Positions 1 to 13,165 of a DNA stretch of 64,000 nucleotides are shown piece by piece (the stretch's first letter is position 1; each line of letters starts with the position of its first letter). The position numbers and the translations under genes are program-made. Source of the DNA: Tigriopus japonicus. Its lineage: Eukaryota > Arthropoda > Copepoda > Harpacticoida > Harpacticidae. The stretch covers positions 659,141 through 723,140 of the forward strand of contig JAAGOF010000109.1 in NCBI GenBank assembly GCA_010645155.1, written 5' to 3'. The notes below the pieces were generated by a model. That model was not told the DNA's origin, did no database searches, and was given only the letters and a program-made list of their open reading frames with translations.

Positions 1-3000
1 GCCAAGTCTCCACAGCCGTGATCTCGTGAATGAAACCCCGATCATCGTGTTTCGACGAGAGGAAGCAATTGAAAAATGTAATAAAGGCCAGAATCGTCCG
101 TAAGATGCAGGATGTCTGAAGGTCGATCCAAAACGTCATCAACGCCCAAGAGACGAGCACGAAATCCGGGAAGAACACGGTCAAGAAGAAATCAGACAGA
201 TTTCGGTTGAACACGAACTTGACTTGAAGACAACTATGATTGGCTGGAAACGATTGATAGAGTTATTAGAGCCATGTAGAATGTGCAGGGCATGATTTCA
301 TAGGGTTTTAGGAGAAGATCTTTTGAAGTGTTCGAGTCGACAACCGGAAGCTCCTGAAAACATTTGCGGTCGGACATCATCACAAAATCCCAGACAATAT
401 CAAGGGTACCCAGTGGAAAATAATGAAGCCCGAGAAGCTCAGAAGAAGCCGGAAGATGGCTAGATTTCTTTCTTCACTTATTTATGCCCTATTACCTCGC
501 TTGGAACTTAGAGAAAAAGAAGAAAGCTGCTGCTATCACCACCACCCTCACCAACACCACCAGCTAGTTAGAAGCAAGTCATTTATCCTTGGTGCTACAG
601 CATTCAAGGATAAATCTTTCATTAGCATATATGCATCTGGTTAACTGGTCCAAAAAGGCAGTCTTTCGACATGTTTTTGGCCCTTGTAAACTCTCGTGCC
701 AAGGTCGTTGAAGAGCCTTGAAGTACCTTTCAACTCATTGAAGACTTGCAAAATTGGAACATGGAACAGAAAGGGCCAAGATTTTTTTACCCTTTCTCTA
801 TATTTCGTAGATCTCAAGTTGGAAAACGTAAACGGTGATTTTGGAGCCTTAAAATATGGGACATTTAGAGTGCTCTGTAAGAGAAAAGCCACGGTGCTCT
901 TGAGGTGCAAAATATTGGCTTCAAATTTTGAAAGGGTGTAGATCAAATGTTGAGTAAGAAAACAGACACATCAGCAAAATGGAAGTAAAAGGAGTAAAAC
1001 TACATTAAAGGGCGTTCCATTCCACGGAAATCAAAATTATAATTTATCACAAGGATAGCTTTAACAAATTGACGTCTCTAGTTTGGCTCTAATATCATCT
1101 ATTTTTCAAAACTTTGATTGAAAGGTTCAAATTGGACATTGTGATTAACTTTACTTGGAAGATTGGCGTTTTGATTGAAGTTTTGAATGGCATTGCATTG
1201 TATTCTAAGGACCACCCATATCGTTAAGTGTGATATACATGGGTGTAGGTAAAAAAAGTAATTTAGAAATAGTAACAGAAAAGATTTTTTTTTTTTTGCG
1301 GATTTTTTACTACCGCTACAAGGAATGCAATTCCCTGTAAATTGAAGGATTTATCCCGACAGCTTCAATCCGACCCCCAGCAGGATTCGAACCTACGCCG
1401 TCTGGGGAAGCACTTACACTCGGCTCTTATAAGAACGCATTAGTACGCGCGGCCACTCTGGCTTTCCGTTGGTGTTGTGATTAACCAAATTTTCAAGGAT
1501 GAGAACACTCGAGATTCTATTCTTGACGCTGTATCCCAACGAAAAAGTCCTTAAACATGAGCTATTAAAATACGGCTCTTGTAATAAGGGTTCCTGTCTT
1601 AATTTTAGCTCTTTCACCAATTGCTTTGTTTTTTTTTTTTGATGCAATTCGAGGGCGGTTATGAACAGAACAAATCAATCTTTTGAATTAACAAAGTATT
1701 TGAACATGCTTGATTTCCCCATTTTCATGTCATATCATTTCTCTTTTTCTCTTTATATAGACCTCTATCAACTGCGTAGTTCAATGTTTGAGTAACAAAA
1801 GCTTTTGATGTACGCGCTCAATTGACTTTTGGGCTTTTGAGGAGTGGGAAAACGGCCTTTTATGCTATATTTGGGTTTCTTGCTCTAGACCATAGAAGGC
1901 TGTGTATCAATTGGTGTAATACTAAAGTGAGAACGACGACGACAAGCAAGCTACTCAGGATATGAATGGCATGACACTACAAAAAAACATGCATAAAGCT
2001 TCTAAGACAAATCGATTCAATGTTCAACTGTCTTTTGTTTTAGAAGACAAAAAAAACTTGAGGGAGATTTTTCACTCACCCCGTCCAAAATATTCTGTCC
2101 GAAGAGCGAAACAATCTTCAATCGTTAATGATTGGAAGTAATAGTTAAGGTGAGAAGTCGGCTGATTTTGAACACTTTTTTGATCTCTCAACTCAGATTT
2201 CAGGAATCTTCCCTTCTTCATCCACTTCCACAAGATATCTTTGGTCGAATGCGAAACTAGAAATACCTTCAAATAGTTACTGTAATCTTTGACCATTTTC
2301 GAAATTCCGCTCACCACTCTCCCCAGAGAAAAAACACTGGACCTTGTCAAATGGAAATTGGGTCACACTCGAACTTTGGCACTCCAAATGACCATCCAAC
2401 CTGTTTCAAGTCAAAAATAATATGTACTTGCACATGTGTCTTCTTCTGATCAAATTCATCTTACCTGGTTGACATCCAAACACTTCCATTTACAAAGATC
2501 CTCAGGGAGTGTTTGGACCCGTTCTCGTCCAAATTGGAACCTTGGGTCAATTTTTGAAAGTACAATTGTGGGATCCATAGACTGTTCAAGTGATTGATCC
2601 CGTTGAGGTACGAGTATCTTTGGTTCCCCACATGGATTAAACGTGGATCGAACCAGAACTGATGAAACTCCAACGAGAATGACAACTGGAAAGAGAAAGA
2701 GGCTTTTCCTCATATGATCATTTATTGCAAAGGTCAGCATAGCGAGGGTGGTATATGTCAAAATCTGCCACATGCCTTAAAAGTCTGTCCAAAATGTGCC
2801 TTTTCGGCAAAGTATCAATTAATAACACCCAAACGTCTATTAAATCCTTGAGCTTGTTTCCTAAGCTACTTTTTTGCCCCATTTTTTTTGTTTGTTCTTA
2901 GGCACGCCTCTTTCAATAAGGACTTCAAGCGTATTTTAAGCATGTGAGGTCATTTTTTATCCAGATATTTCGCTACTACTACTTAGAAGCTAACATTCTT

Positions 3001-5116
3001 ATGACGTCATTTAAGAAGTCTGAGAACATTAAGAAGACCCAAAAAGGATGAAAGTCGACTGTTGAAAAATGCTTGAAGTATGCATCCCCGAACACAAAAA
3101 CATATGACCAGTCTTACTTTTGTTCAGATGAATGCTATCAGGTCGAAGTGTTTGGTCCGAAGCGTTAACGTTTGGATTAAAGAAGAAGCTTTTCTTGTTG
3201 AGAATGGACACCATTGAAAAAGGCAAATCAAAGAAGCCGCCCCGTTTTGGGTTTACATAAGCTTCCCCTTCTTGGAACCTCAAACATCTTAGATGCAAAT
3301 CCGTTGGGAACATTAAGTAATCCTCACTTGGATTTGAAAGGGTGCTTTTTCTTTCCTCCCCCAATTTCAAATAATTGATTTTCTTGAGGTTTGGAAAGCC
3401 TGTTTGATAACAGATGGTACAGGCTAAAACCCGTTCTTCCCTGTCTTTCCTAAAAAACGCCTGAGACTGGGATCCAGATGGATGCCTTTGGGCCATTGAC
3501 AAATGTAATAGACATCTCCGAAGCCAAACATGGACAAATAAGATCCTCGGCCTTTATCACAATGAAAACTTGTCTAATTTCTTGGACATCGATGCTTGAG
3601 GATAGGCTTCAATAGCCTTGAGTCATGTCGGCCCTTGGGCTAAAACCAAGGACAACCATTGGCCACCAAACACTCTAACCATGGACAAGAACATAAACAA
3701 GAGTTGACTCGGGGTTCATTCCATGATCACGACACATCCAATTCGAGGTGAAGTCGAAAGCACATGGACTAGGTTCCTGGAACACTATAAAGAGTGTGCC
3801 TCTATGTATATAACTACGTGTCTGGTCCTTGATGTGCTTCTTATTGGTGACGGGCTTCCTTGTGAGATAATGCTGAAAGGACTGCTTTTGGCGCAATTAC
3901 CATGGACCAATAATCTTGGGTGGTGAAGGTTGATGCCAAAGAGTTTGGATTGATCTTGTCACCATTGACATTGGGACAATCCCGAAAGAGGAAACGAGAA
4001 AAAATCCTAACTGACAATGCGTGAACAGCATGCATTAACAATTTGGCTTCAAGACGAAGGCAAAATTGGGAGCATGAAGAAGATGGAAGTGAAAGGTGAA
4101 TGGGTAGGAGAATCCTCGTTGACTTGTTGTGAGTTGGAAAGACAGGTCGAAAGTCAACCAATAACCATTAACAAAATCGGGATCATCACTGATTAGGCGT
4201 GACCAGGACTAAGGCACCTGATGGTTCACAACCATCACCATCCCTTTTCGCTCCTTTGTTCCACCCCTTTTTGCAAACTCCCGAGGTCCGAGAAACTCCC
4301 GTTCAACGTCTACTTAAAGTGGATATCTAGACCAGACATTTGAGTTCGACATGAAATCGATGATAAAGAATCGTCCAAGGTTACCTTCAGGAATCAACTG
4401 AGACATGTTAACCTGTGAAGAAAATATCGAAACACAGTAAGTACGACTCTCCTCGCCGATTTTAGACATCCCTCTTAGTTGGTTGCTAATGTGTTCGTTC
4501 GATCGTTTCCACTGCATTTTCATTTCCCCTTAGAGGATCGACACATTGCAAAGCACGGCCATCTCCATTCGCCACCCCTTGTTCGTTCATTCGTTCATAA
4601 TAGGGAGGCATCGAGATGACGAGAAGCAAAAATACTCATCGCTTGTCGACTTCGAAACTGTATCTTGATCAAGTCAACAGAGGGATGGGGGAAAAAGCCC
4701 CACCAAACGCATTGTTAGTTTTCTTACCCTGGGATGGAGATCGGAATTGCGCTGTAAATCCAACGAAATCACCGTCAAACTGGTATTGATTAGTAAAGGC
4801 CCTAGAAAAGAGCGTAAGCATGAGCAAATTCCCTCTGGGGAAGTGGGGGGAAAATAGCGACGTCGAACAACTCGTACCAACGGATGGAGGAAGTTCTCGT
4901 TTGTCGTAACGTTGTCCGTGGACCAAATGGTCCAGAATCTCCTTATCCGATAGATCATGGTAGCGCCACCATTTCCAGGATGTGGGCCTAACTCCATCAG
5001 GGGGTAGGTCCCGCCCAGGATATGCCCCATTTCCTATGGGTGCATGAGATAGGCTCGGGTCCAAGTTATTTTGATGTCCCGACATCTGGGAAGGAGACCC
5101 ATGTAGTGAGCCATAC
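1..5116 (-). CDS. Cys-loop ligand-gated ion channel subunit, GluCl/GlyR-like, divergent (partial, runs off left edge)
   Basis: This is a neurotransmitter-gated channel subunit of the plasma membrane, rebuilt from exons rather than one ORF. Exons on the minus strand are 5116-4878, probably 4412-4338, 2685-2465, 2400-2315, 2256-2080 and 243-1. The first carries the N-terminal helix (EILDHLVHGQRYDKRELPP). The 2685 exon carries the FWFDPRL and LWIP strands and ends IFVNGSVWMSTR. The 2400 exon has the Cys-loop (C, 14 residues including FPFD, C; 13 is usual). The 2256 exon holds STKDILWKW, and a second cysteine pair spans to SCLQVKF in the 243 exon, as in GluCl/GlyR subunits. The last exon contains M1 (FFPDFVLVSWALMTFWI) and M2. 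A 58 bp intron (2314-2257) restores the frame. All junctions are GT..AG with matching phase, except that the 4412 exon needs two weak donors. The M2 helix lacks the usual PAR motif and Leu 9'. M3-M4 lie outside the window. It could be a pseudogene, but no stop interrupts the spliced reading. Confidence 0.8.
1285..1462 (-). mobile_element. tRNA-derived SINE, copy 1
   Basis: On the minus strand this starts with a tRNA-like head: an A-box-like stretch after GCCAGAGTGGCCG and a perfect B box (GGTTCGAATCC). The head is about 85 nt long, which fits a class II tRNA (Leu/Ser type with long variable arm). A short unrelated body follows, then a run of 13 A (T at 1285..1297 on the plus strand). The same head and tail recur in the opposite orientation at 60882..61060, which marks it as a dispersed SINE and not a tRNA gene. 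No clear target duplication is visible. Confidence 0.85.
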
Positions 5117-8100
5117 CTGCGAGGAGAAAGAATCGATTAGCCACAAAGTGAATCCGGGAGCCCACATGTGTGAATAAGGGTGAGGCTCTTATTAATGCCG
5201 AATGAGTCCGAGGACACTCTTTGAATGGAATCAAAGAAACGCTTCCTTTCACGAGTTCTCGCTTGCGCCATCTAAGATACACACACACAGACACGTATGT
5301 ATAGAACATGGCCCAGGCACACTATTTGGCTGGTCCCAGGCCCAAAACGGGAGATTAGCATCTGTTTAGTCAAAGGATGAAGTGAGGGAGAGACAGATAA
5401 ATCCATTAATAATAGTTCTAGCCGGAGGTCTTTCCGAAAGCATCCTCAGAGCAAATCCTGTCGTCCAGTGGCATCCAAATCTTGAGACACCTTAAAGCAC
5501 CCACATAAGGGTTGTAGGTTGTAGGAAGTAATAGAAGTCCAAAATTGCCGAGTTGTTTCCCTCAAGAGTTGCAACTAACCTTCGGTGACACGAAAGTCTC
5601 CCTTGAGATCCTCAATTGCGGGCTATTCCTTGTGTGATCTGTCCAAAACACGGAAAGGAAGTACATAACCCCCCACAATAACCGGCAAGCAAAAAGTGTT
5701 ATGAATTAATTATGCAAATGTGTGCTCAGCTCACAAGCGTTCCAAAGGGAAATTCGCTTCTGGGACAGTAATAATCCAAAGAACCATCGTAAGGAGAAAA
5801 AAAACACCTTAGGGCGTTTCATATTGCAGTTGGACAGGATACAAAGTCAAGGTCTTCTTGCGCATGGTCAAATGACCCCGCAAGTTTTTGCCCTATTTCC
5901 CAATTCCAGAAACCATCGTGCAAGAAGCCCGGGCGACCATTTCCGTCGTCCCAGTCATTTTGGTTGGCCGAAGAATAATGGGAGTGAGAACTCGAGCCAT
6001 AATTGTACTAAAGACTTTTTCCTCTCTTTTCAAGGTGGAATTATGTTTTTCCTCGCTCAGTGATTTGTGGCCCCGAGATGTAAAGGAAAGTACCGATTTG
6101 TCAAGGACACATTGACACAGGAGGGCTGGACCTAATCTGAACATAATTGGATCAGATCAGCAAGAAACTCCCATGCAGGGGTTGGCTCTTTTGAAACGAC
6201 CCCAAAATCACTAACTAGTTCTTTCCCCATAAGTAATCAAGTACAGCTTGCTTAGGGCTTTAAACACTTACTTGGGTATTCAAAGCCATCAAGGGCTCTT
6301 GACGCAACTCTTGAACAAGATTCTGGACCCTAAGTTTTTACGGAAGTCGATCTGAAGAGGATTCAGACAGACGGAAGTTGGACACAGTGCGAGAAACTGT
6401 CATCTTGGCGACCAAGCCCCTAATGTCTGTCAATGAGAAGAGTTTTGGAACTGTTCCTCGTCAGATATCCTTTGATTGTGATGATTGATGTATTGTAAAG
6501 TCATGTAACTTTATCGGCCGATACCGAATTGGACCTTTTCATGGTCCAACGGGCCAGTTTAATCCCTAATTCAAGGCCTACGAGCCCGCTCCTGGTCACG
6601 TTTCTGGGTCACTAAACAGCCATATTATTTGGTCCATAAGCAGACTCCTCCTACTTCCTGGCTAAATCTTCGTGTGAGTGTTAATCAAATTATAGGATTA
6701 GGGAGACGAAGCTTGTTGGTCTAAAAAATCTACATGCTGACCTGATTCTCAGAACGATCCATATTTGAGGCATATTTGTTCCAAATGCCGGATTCCGGCT
6801 GACACAAACGATTTGAATATTCACTCACAAAGAATTGGGGAATCGGAATGCAATTCCACAAGGCGTAATGAAATACCCTCGATGGGGTAAATGAGCCCAA
6901 GAATATTCAATATTCGATTTAGTAAACTAGCAAACATTTCATATTTTTGGGGAACAACTATTTCTAAGTCACATTCATGAAAATGTTCTGATTATGAAGG
7001 ACTTGCGAGTAATAGTTTTTCTAAGTTCAAGATTGAACCCTATCATATTTTGAGCTCTGGCAATCAGATTCGTTGACATTGAAGATAAATCTCCAACACA
7101 ACGTATTCAAAGCAATGACTTCAAGGCCGTTTATGAGCCGCTTGAGGCTTTTGAAGTGACCTTTCATGAATATGGAACCAAAAGCGGAGGGTCTAAATGA
7201 ACTGACTCGCTTCAGAGCGGATGTTTTGCATATGGCAGTGACAGTTTCTTGGGATCCCACAAGAAATGCGAACTAAGGAGCTAGCGGGTGCTCCTCCTCC
7301 TTCTTCCTTCCTTCATTCCTACATGAGAGAAGTACTCCATTGCACTCGGGTATTATTCCATTCCGGAAGTTTTTTGTCCCGGCCTCCCTCTGTCTCTTTC
7401 TCCATGTGAACTTCGAATCACAAGCCTCAAATGGCGGTTTAAAATGCATGACATCTTGGTTTGTCATTCCATTTAGAGGAACAAAGCCAAAGACAAGTGC
7501 CCAATGTTGAATAATGGCTTGATTTCTGCCTTACTAATGAATTCTAGCTCTGACAGGTTTTGGAAAATGGTTTGTTTTATTGTTTTGATAGCAGATATCC
7601 ATATAATATCATGATAATAGACGACATGTCGCCAAGTTTGGAGATTTTTTTGCAACGATAATATCAAATTAGGAACGATGCAATGCAAGCCTGAATCAAT
7701 TATGCTGTCCAATCACAAATGTGTCACTTTAAGCAATGGTTGCATTTTTGGTCTTTGGGTGCAAAAAATGCCAGTCAAAGTTTGACCATTGATCTCCAAG
7801 TTGGCGATCTGTCCTATAAGACTTTTCTTTATCAATATCGGGGACATCACAAAGATGGACCCAATAAAAGCCGTTGCTGATGAAAAAGAGAAACAATTCC
7901 ATTCTAAAGTGGCCCATTTATACTGATCTCCACAACTTCCTTCCTAGACAACGATGGGCATCATCGACTTCGAGTCTCTCTCCCTCTCTAAAGACAGTTT
8001 CAAGATGGATCTCAAGAGCAAAATTAAGATCCAAACTTAATGATTGTATCCGATGAAACTCATTCGATCTAAGAGCCAATCCGCTCCTTCTCATTGATTT

Positions 8101-11100
8101 TGTTTCGAATTTGAAAAGGACCCAAACGATCTCAAGGAGCTTCGCAGGAAAAGGATCTGAAGATGCACCTCATCTGACCCGGAATGGAACACAGGCCACA
8201 AAATGTTGATCGGGGCGGGATAAGGCAGAAATGGAAATGTGAGACATCTATTTGATGCTTTTGATGAGGGAAACTAGGTCAAGTTTATGGGATGATGCCT
8301 GTCCTCGTCACAAGTTCCAAAAATAAGACTCCCTCCCGAGAAGACGGCATCGCGAGAAGACCGCCAATAGAATTGGAAAGGAAGAAAAGAAGAGCAGGAG
8401 ACCTTCTTCGTTCTCCTTCCTCTCACTATCGCTTCATCCAAACCTTCAGGAATTGGAGATTCTCCTTTTGTTGAGGCCATTTTGAGAGGTAGTCAATGTA
8501 TCTGAAGATGATCCTTTATGTTTCTGATGATATATGCGAGGTCTGGCCTTTAGGCCGAATGGCATGCACTTTCAGGAAGGACAGGAGGCCAAGCAACCGG
8601 CCTTGATTTCCTGGTTTGAGCAGTTTTTGTCCTTGATTCTAAGTGTTGCCCGTAAATAATTGCTGACTAGGAAAAAAAACTTTACTAATGTTACTGATTT
8701 ATTTGACACTTGGACACCTCGGGGTCTTTTTGTTCGATAGATTGAAAGAGTAATTTATTTAAGTTTTTGTCCCACTTCCTCCTCGAGATGGAACACTACA
8801 ATCGCCCGACCAGATGTTGAGGTGTCAGAAAATAGTAATTGCTCATGGATTAATCGATTTCGGACGAACTCAAAAAAAGGTGTCTTTATTCTTTCCAGGA
8901 TAAATGTACTCGTGCCTTGATTGAAATAAATGGAAAAGAGAAACAATACTACAAATACCTTCTTCCACTCTTGCCAAAACCTACATTTTTAAAGTCAATC
9001 AAATCATTCTTTCACTAGCATTTGAGTCCGTCTTGATATCGAACATTCGATTAATTGATTTCTTGACCACATCTCTAGTCATCAACTTTGGACTGGCCAA
9101 CATTATTTGTCGCACTGTCCCCCACTGATCCCGATCGGTCTTTCTTATTCCTCTTGAAGGTGTTCCATCAAGTGGAAAAGAGTGGGTGAAAACACCCAAA
9201 AAAGGGAGACACCCAAGAAAACGAGGAACGATTCCCAATGAATTATGATCATAGGTTTCAATTACTCTATCAGCTTGTGGAGTACGAAAAAAACCTTCCT
9301 AGTTCTATAAGTAGTTTTGAACCTGGGACACTGAACTTCACCCCTCTTAGACCGCCTTTCGGCATTTCTTAAACACACAACTAAGACAGAAATGTCCGTT
9401 GTGTACCAATCCAAATAGAGTCCAAGGCTCCTGGCCGCTGACCTAGTTGACATCTTGAAATCTTTGACATAATTTCCAATCAGGTGAGCTGAGGAGGATA
9501 AAAACAGCTTTAGATCCCTCTTGCACCAAGTTCCCTGTGGGCGATCCAAAGGGCTTTTTGGCTCTCGTTGTACTCTTTCTCCCCCTCTTCCTAATTTCAA
9601 AGGCTAGCCCATTTAGGGAAACAAAAGCCTTATAAATGTAGTTGATGTGCGTAGCTGGCTGAATTGGCTCTTCGTTTCCTCTACTACTATATATTTGGAA
9701 AGGACCCCACTTGGTTTGATAAATATGTTCCAAATAGTCAAAGGCAAATGGGACAGACAAGACAGACGTGTTCCCAATGGAAGAAAGAGAGAAAGCGAGA
9801 AGAAAGAGTTGTTCCACTTGTCAAACTGAGGAGACAAATGGACGGAGCGGGCGGGAAATATTGAATAATAACCAAACTGCTTCCGGGATAGGGGGTTGAA
9901 GATCAGAAATTGTCTCCGTTCCAACCATCCAGAAGTGAGTAAAACGTCCGTCTTTCTTGAAAGCAAGAGGGTGGTAAACCATCACACCTCCCCTCGTTTT
10001 GTTTCCACGATATATGACAATTTCCATGGAACCGTCTCAAGTCCCTTCTGAATGAAACTCGTCAGACAGAAATGGACGTTCATTTGTCAAAGAAGTGCTA
10101 TACAAATCCCAGACAGATGAAAAGCTTTGTTTAAACCAAGTGTAATCTCATCACGTTTGAAGAGCGGATTCCCATTATTTGGAACTCATTTTGGTCATTC
10201 GTTCTAAGAGAAACACTTATTATGGTGCACCCCACTTTGCACCTTCGAAAACGCTTAAATACAATTTATGTTTTCGAATTGTAAGACAAAGGCCTTGTCC
10301 AAAAGTACATTGTAATTTTGAGTTCACGATATTGAAAAAACAAGAAAAAACATCTATATTTTAGCAAGTTCATTTGTAAAATCATGACACCCCCATCCAA
10401 AAACTTAAATTGGGCTAGAGAAGTATATCTTTCAGCTTGAAATTATAAGGGCGTTTTACGAGTTTCGTGAAAATATAACATTACTAAGAAGAATGTTGAA
10501 GTGATCTTTCCAAGTTTCAGGTCAGTTCTCGTAATTGGAAGGAATATATCTTTGGCTCTGAATTGGGTGAATTTTGATTGCATTAAAAAGCTCGTTCGGT
10601 CATTTTTGCCTGTTTGAAACTAGGTGCTCGTTGATTCCAACTTGTTTCAAGGGAACATCCGTATTTGGCATAAATCAACTACATTTACTTCTCCCACAAA
10701 AAGGGGAGGTTCGGGGCTTCTATATTTTTTCTTGCTTCAAATGGCATCATACGACCCTCTGGAGCATTTCGACTACTACGGATAAGTCGTGGAAAAGGCT
10801 TGTTTACTGCTGATTTGAGACCCATCATCCCTCGTTCCCGAAGTCGGAAGTGGGACTAATTCCCCAGGGGGCAAACACATTCGACTTGGAGAATTTTCTC
10901 ACTTTTTACACTATGCAAAAGAGAAGTAATTCGGCCTAAAAGACATCAGTGACAAAATATGTTCCCAATGGCTTGGCGGCCTGCTGTCGAGGAACAATGT
11001 GCCATTTCTCCCGGTTCCATTTCCAAGTCGTTGGGAACAATGCAAATTCTCGACCGTGAAGAGATGAGAGGGGAAAAAGTCCGTCGTAAACAAAATTAAG

Positions 11101-11310
11101 TCATGAGTTGAAATGGCAAAGGAAATGTTCTACCAAGACGAACTCACAAGCACTGGAACACTTGCGTAGTTCGACAATTGAACCTTGAAAATTATCCGTA
11201 TCTAATAAATCCGTGGCTTTTCAAGTGGATGTCAACTCAAAGGCAAAAACACAAGATTTTTCAATCAGCGCTATGATAAATTCCAAAAATACGAAAAAAT
11301 TGGTACTCAC
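5117..11310. other. Probable long first intron of the channel gene; no recognised gene
   Basis: Six kilobases separate the candidate signal-peptide exon from the first ligand-binding-domain exon. I recognise no conserved protein, RNA gene or classed transposon here. Two open stretches deserve note but no call. One is a short minus-strand ORF starting MASTKGESPIPEG at 8480, with a good start context and a possible donor 18 codons in. The other is 8999..9238 on the minus strand, with ordinary protein-like composition. Elsewhere in the same gene, 3118..3496 (minus) is a 126-codon ORF from an ATG at 3496 to a good donor; I do not recognise it. Confidence 0.4.
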
Positions 11311-11381
11311 GGTAAAGTATCTTCGGCGACGCCTTGTCTTAGGATGGCAATAAGGCATGCCCATTTGAGCACATCCAACAT
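11311..11381 (-). CDS. Candidate signal-peptide exon of the channel gene
   Basis: An ATG at 11381 opens MLDVLKWACLIAILRQ, a short basic-then-hydrophobic stretch like a signal peptide, followed by GVAEDTLP and a canonical donor (CC^GTGAGT). The exon ends in phase 2. The first downstream ligand-binding-domain exon begins after a strong acceptor (tttctcctcgcag) with exactly one leftover base, completing a CCG proline codon. A hydrophobic leader plus matching phase supports joining it to the channel across a 6.2 kb intron. No other exon proves the link, so it could be the first exon of an unseen gene. Confidence 0.5.
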
Positions 11382-13165
11382 GTTCCAGGCCCAAACCTGA
11401 ACTCTAAGAAAGCTTTCACTTCTGACGTCCAAGTTAGAAGCTGGACGAAAACTTCAGTCGACGAGAGACATCGAACCGCGTTTTGCTCAGCAAGCAACGG
11501 TTTCGCAGGAAAAAAGGGGTGAGGACGTTCGGCGAGAAAACTAACTAAAGTAGAGCTTATTCGTTCCATATCAAAAAATTAGGCGTTAGTCTGTATTTTT
11601 CTTAATTCTGATGTTTTGCATTGTTTCACGACAGAGAAACAAATACACAAATAAAAAAAAACAATGAAAATTACACTTTAAATTGATTGGTTTGCCCGCT
11701 TGAAATGAACAAAGGGTCGAAGATCAAGTATCAATTTGAAATAGAATTTTGCAGTGCTGAACAAAAGTGTAAATTACGTCAGTTTTTAATGCATTTTTGT
11801 CCGTTTCAAAGTGTGCACGCGGGGCATATTGAGAAAATAACAATTTGGTTTTGAGAAAGAGGATTTGTTTCTTATTTTCTTTGAAAATTGGAATATAGGG
11901 GCCTCACAGCACTGCGAACAAAGTTATTTTAGTCCCATCCGAGCGGCCATTAGCTCTGAAAATATGCCCGAGAGAATTTTCGAGCGAGTTTTGGAATCAA
12001 ATAGGTTATTTTGGGGGGTTTGAGATACTTCACTTGGGGTTTCACAATCCTTCAGAGTGGGATTTTGCAAAAACAGCCTCTTTTTAACACGCTCTTAATT
12101 AAACAGATTGAAACTTTTTTGACCTGAAAACTGTTGCTGATTCCTGCTTTGGAACATGAACTGAGAGAAGTAGAATTAGAAGAGGTAAGCAGCCGAATTT
12201 TGAAAGAAAAGATGACCAAAGATGAAAAACCCTAAAACCCGGCGGGGTATTATGCTTTTAAACGCATCGAGATTGTTCATTTCTTTACAAGTGATCTTTA
12301 TTTAGGTCCTCCAATGTCCTAGTTTTTCTTTTTTACTTTGCGCTGATGTTATGAACTAGCTCGTATTTCAAATTATGGAAATAAGAAAGAGGAAATACTC
12401 GAGGACCGTCAAACTTTTTTTTTCGAGTTGGTTCATTTATTAACTATGTTAATATGTTAGACAAACAATACGAATTCAAAAATCCCGAAATGTTTCCAAA
12501 AACTTCCCCAGAGAGTTAAGAGCTTGATAGGGCCGATTAGTGACCATCCAGGGTCACTAGGTCCGATTGATGTGGTTAGAGACTTTAGATCTGGTATGGA
12601 AGTCAAAACGTTGGGATTTTCCAAAAAGTTTAAAATAACCAATTAATTTAGATTATTGGTCAAAGCAAATTGGAGTGGCTCAAAATAGCTCGATTGATTG
12701 ATATTTCCCAAAGTGATCCTGATACTCCAAAAAATGTCATTCCTTCTGTGCCAATAAATGCAAGGCAAATGTTAAGTACTGTTAAGAAATGTTTGAATTT
12801 GTTTGAAAAGTGATAAGCATTTGTTTCTTCTTTAGAATTGCACCGAACTGATGATTGAATTTAAGTGTACCAAGATAGACTCTTTCATATCAAAATAACC
12901 ACTTAACAGTTTCCATCCCAATATTGCATGGTTCCACTTTATGATGACTAGAACCCCTTTTCCAGACCAAACTCCTACTGAGCAGGAAATGACAACGAGA
13001 AAAACTTCCATGCAAAAAGTGAATTCTTCTTCGATGACGAGTCCATCTGTCGGGCAAACCAGGAAATGGCTAAAGCCACTCCATCTCTTCAATTGAATCA
13101 GTTACGTTGGTCTCAGACACCATGAAATGCACTTGTTTTCGTAAACATGGTCTAGATGGTTGTAT
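11382..13165. other. Gene-free AT-rich spacer between the channel gene and RAD54B
   Basis: Only short ORFs without recognisable similarity occur here. The part nearest 13165 should include the RAD54B 3' UTR. A minus-strand AATAAA is present near 12433..12438, which is one possible cleavage signal. No repeat family that recurs elsewhere in the window was seen. Confidence 0.4.

Noticed and set aside
1378..1462. A functional tRNA gene
   Set aside because: The acceptor and anticodon stems do not pair properly, and the same head with body and A tail recurs at 60882, which marks a SINE.
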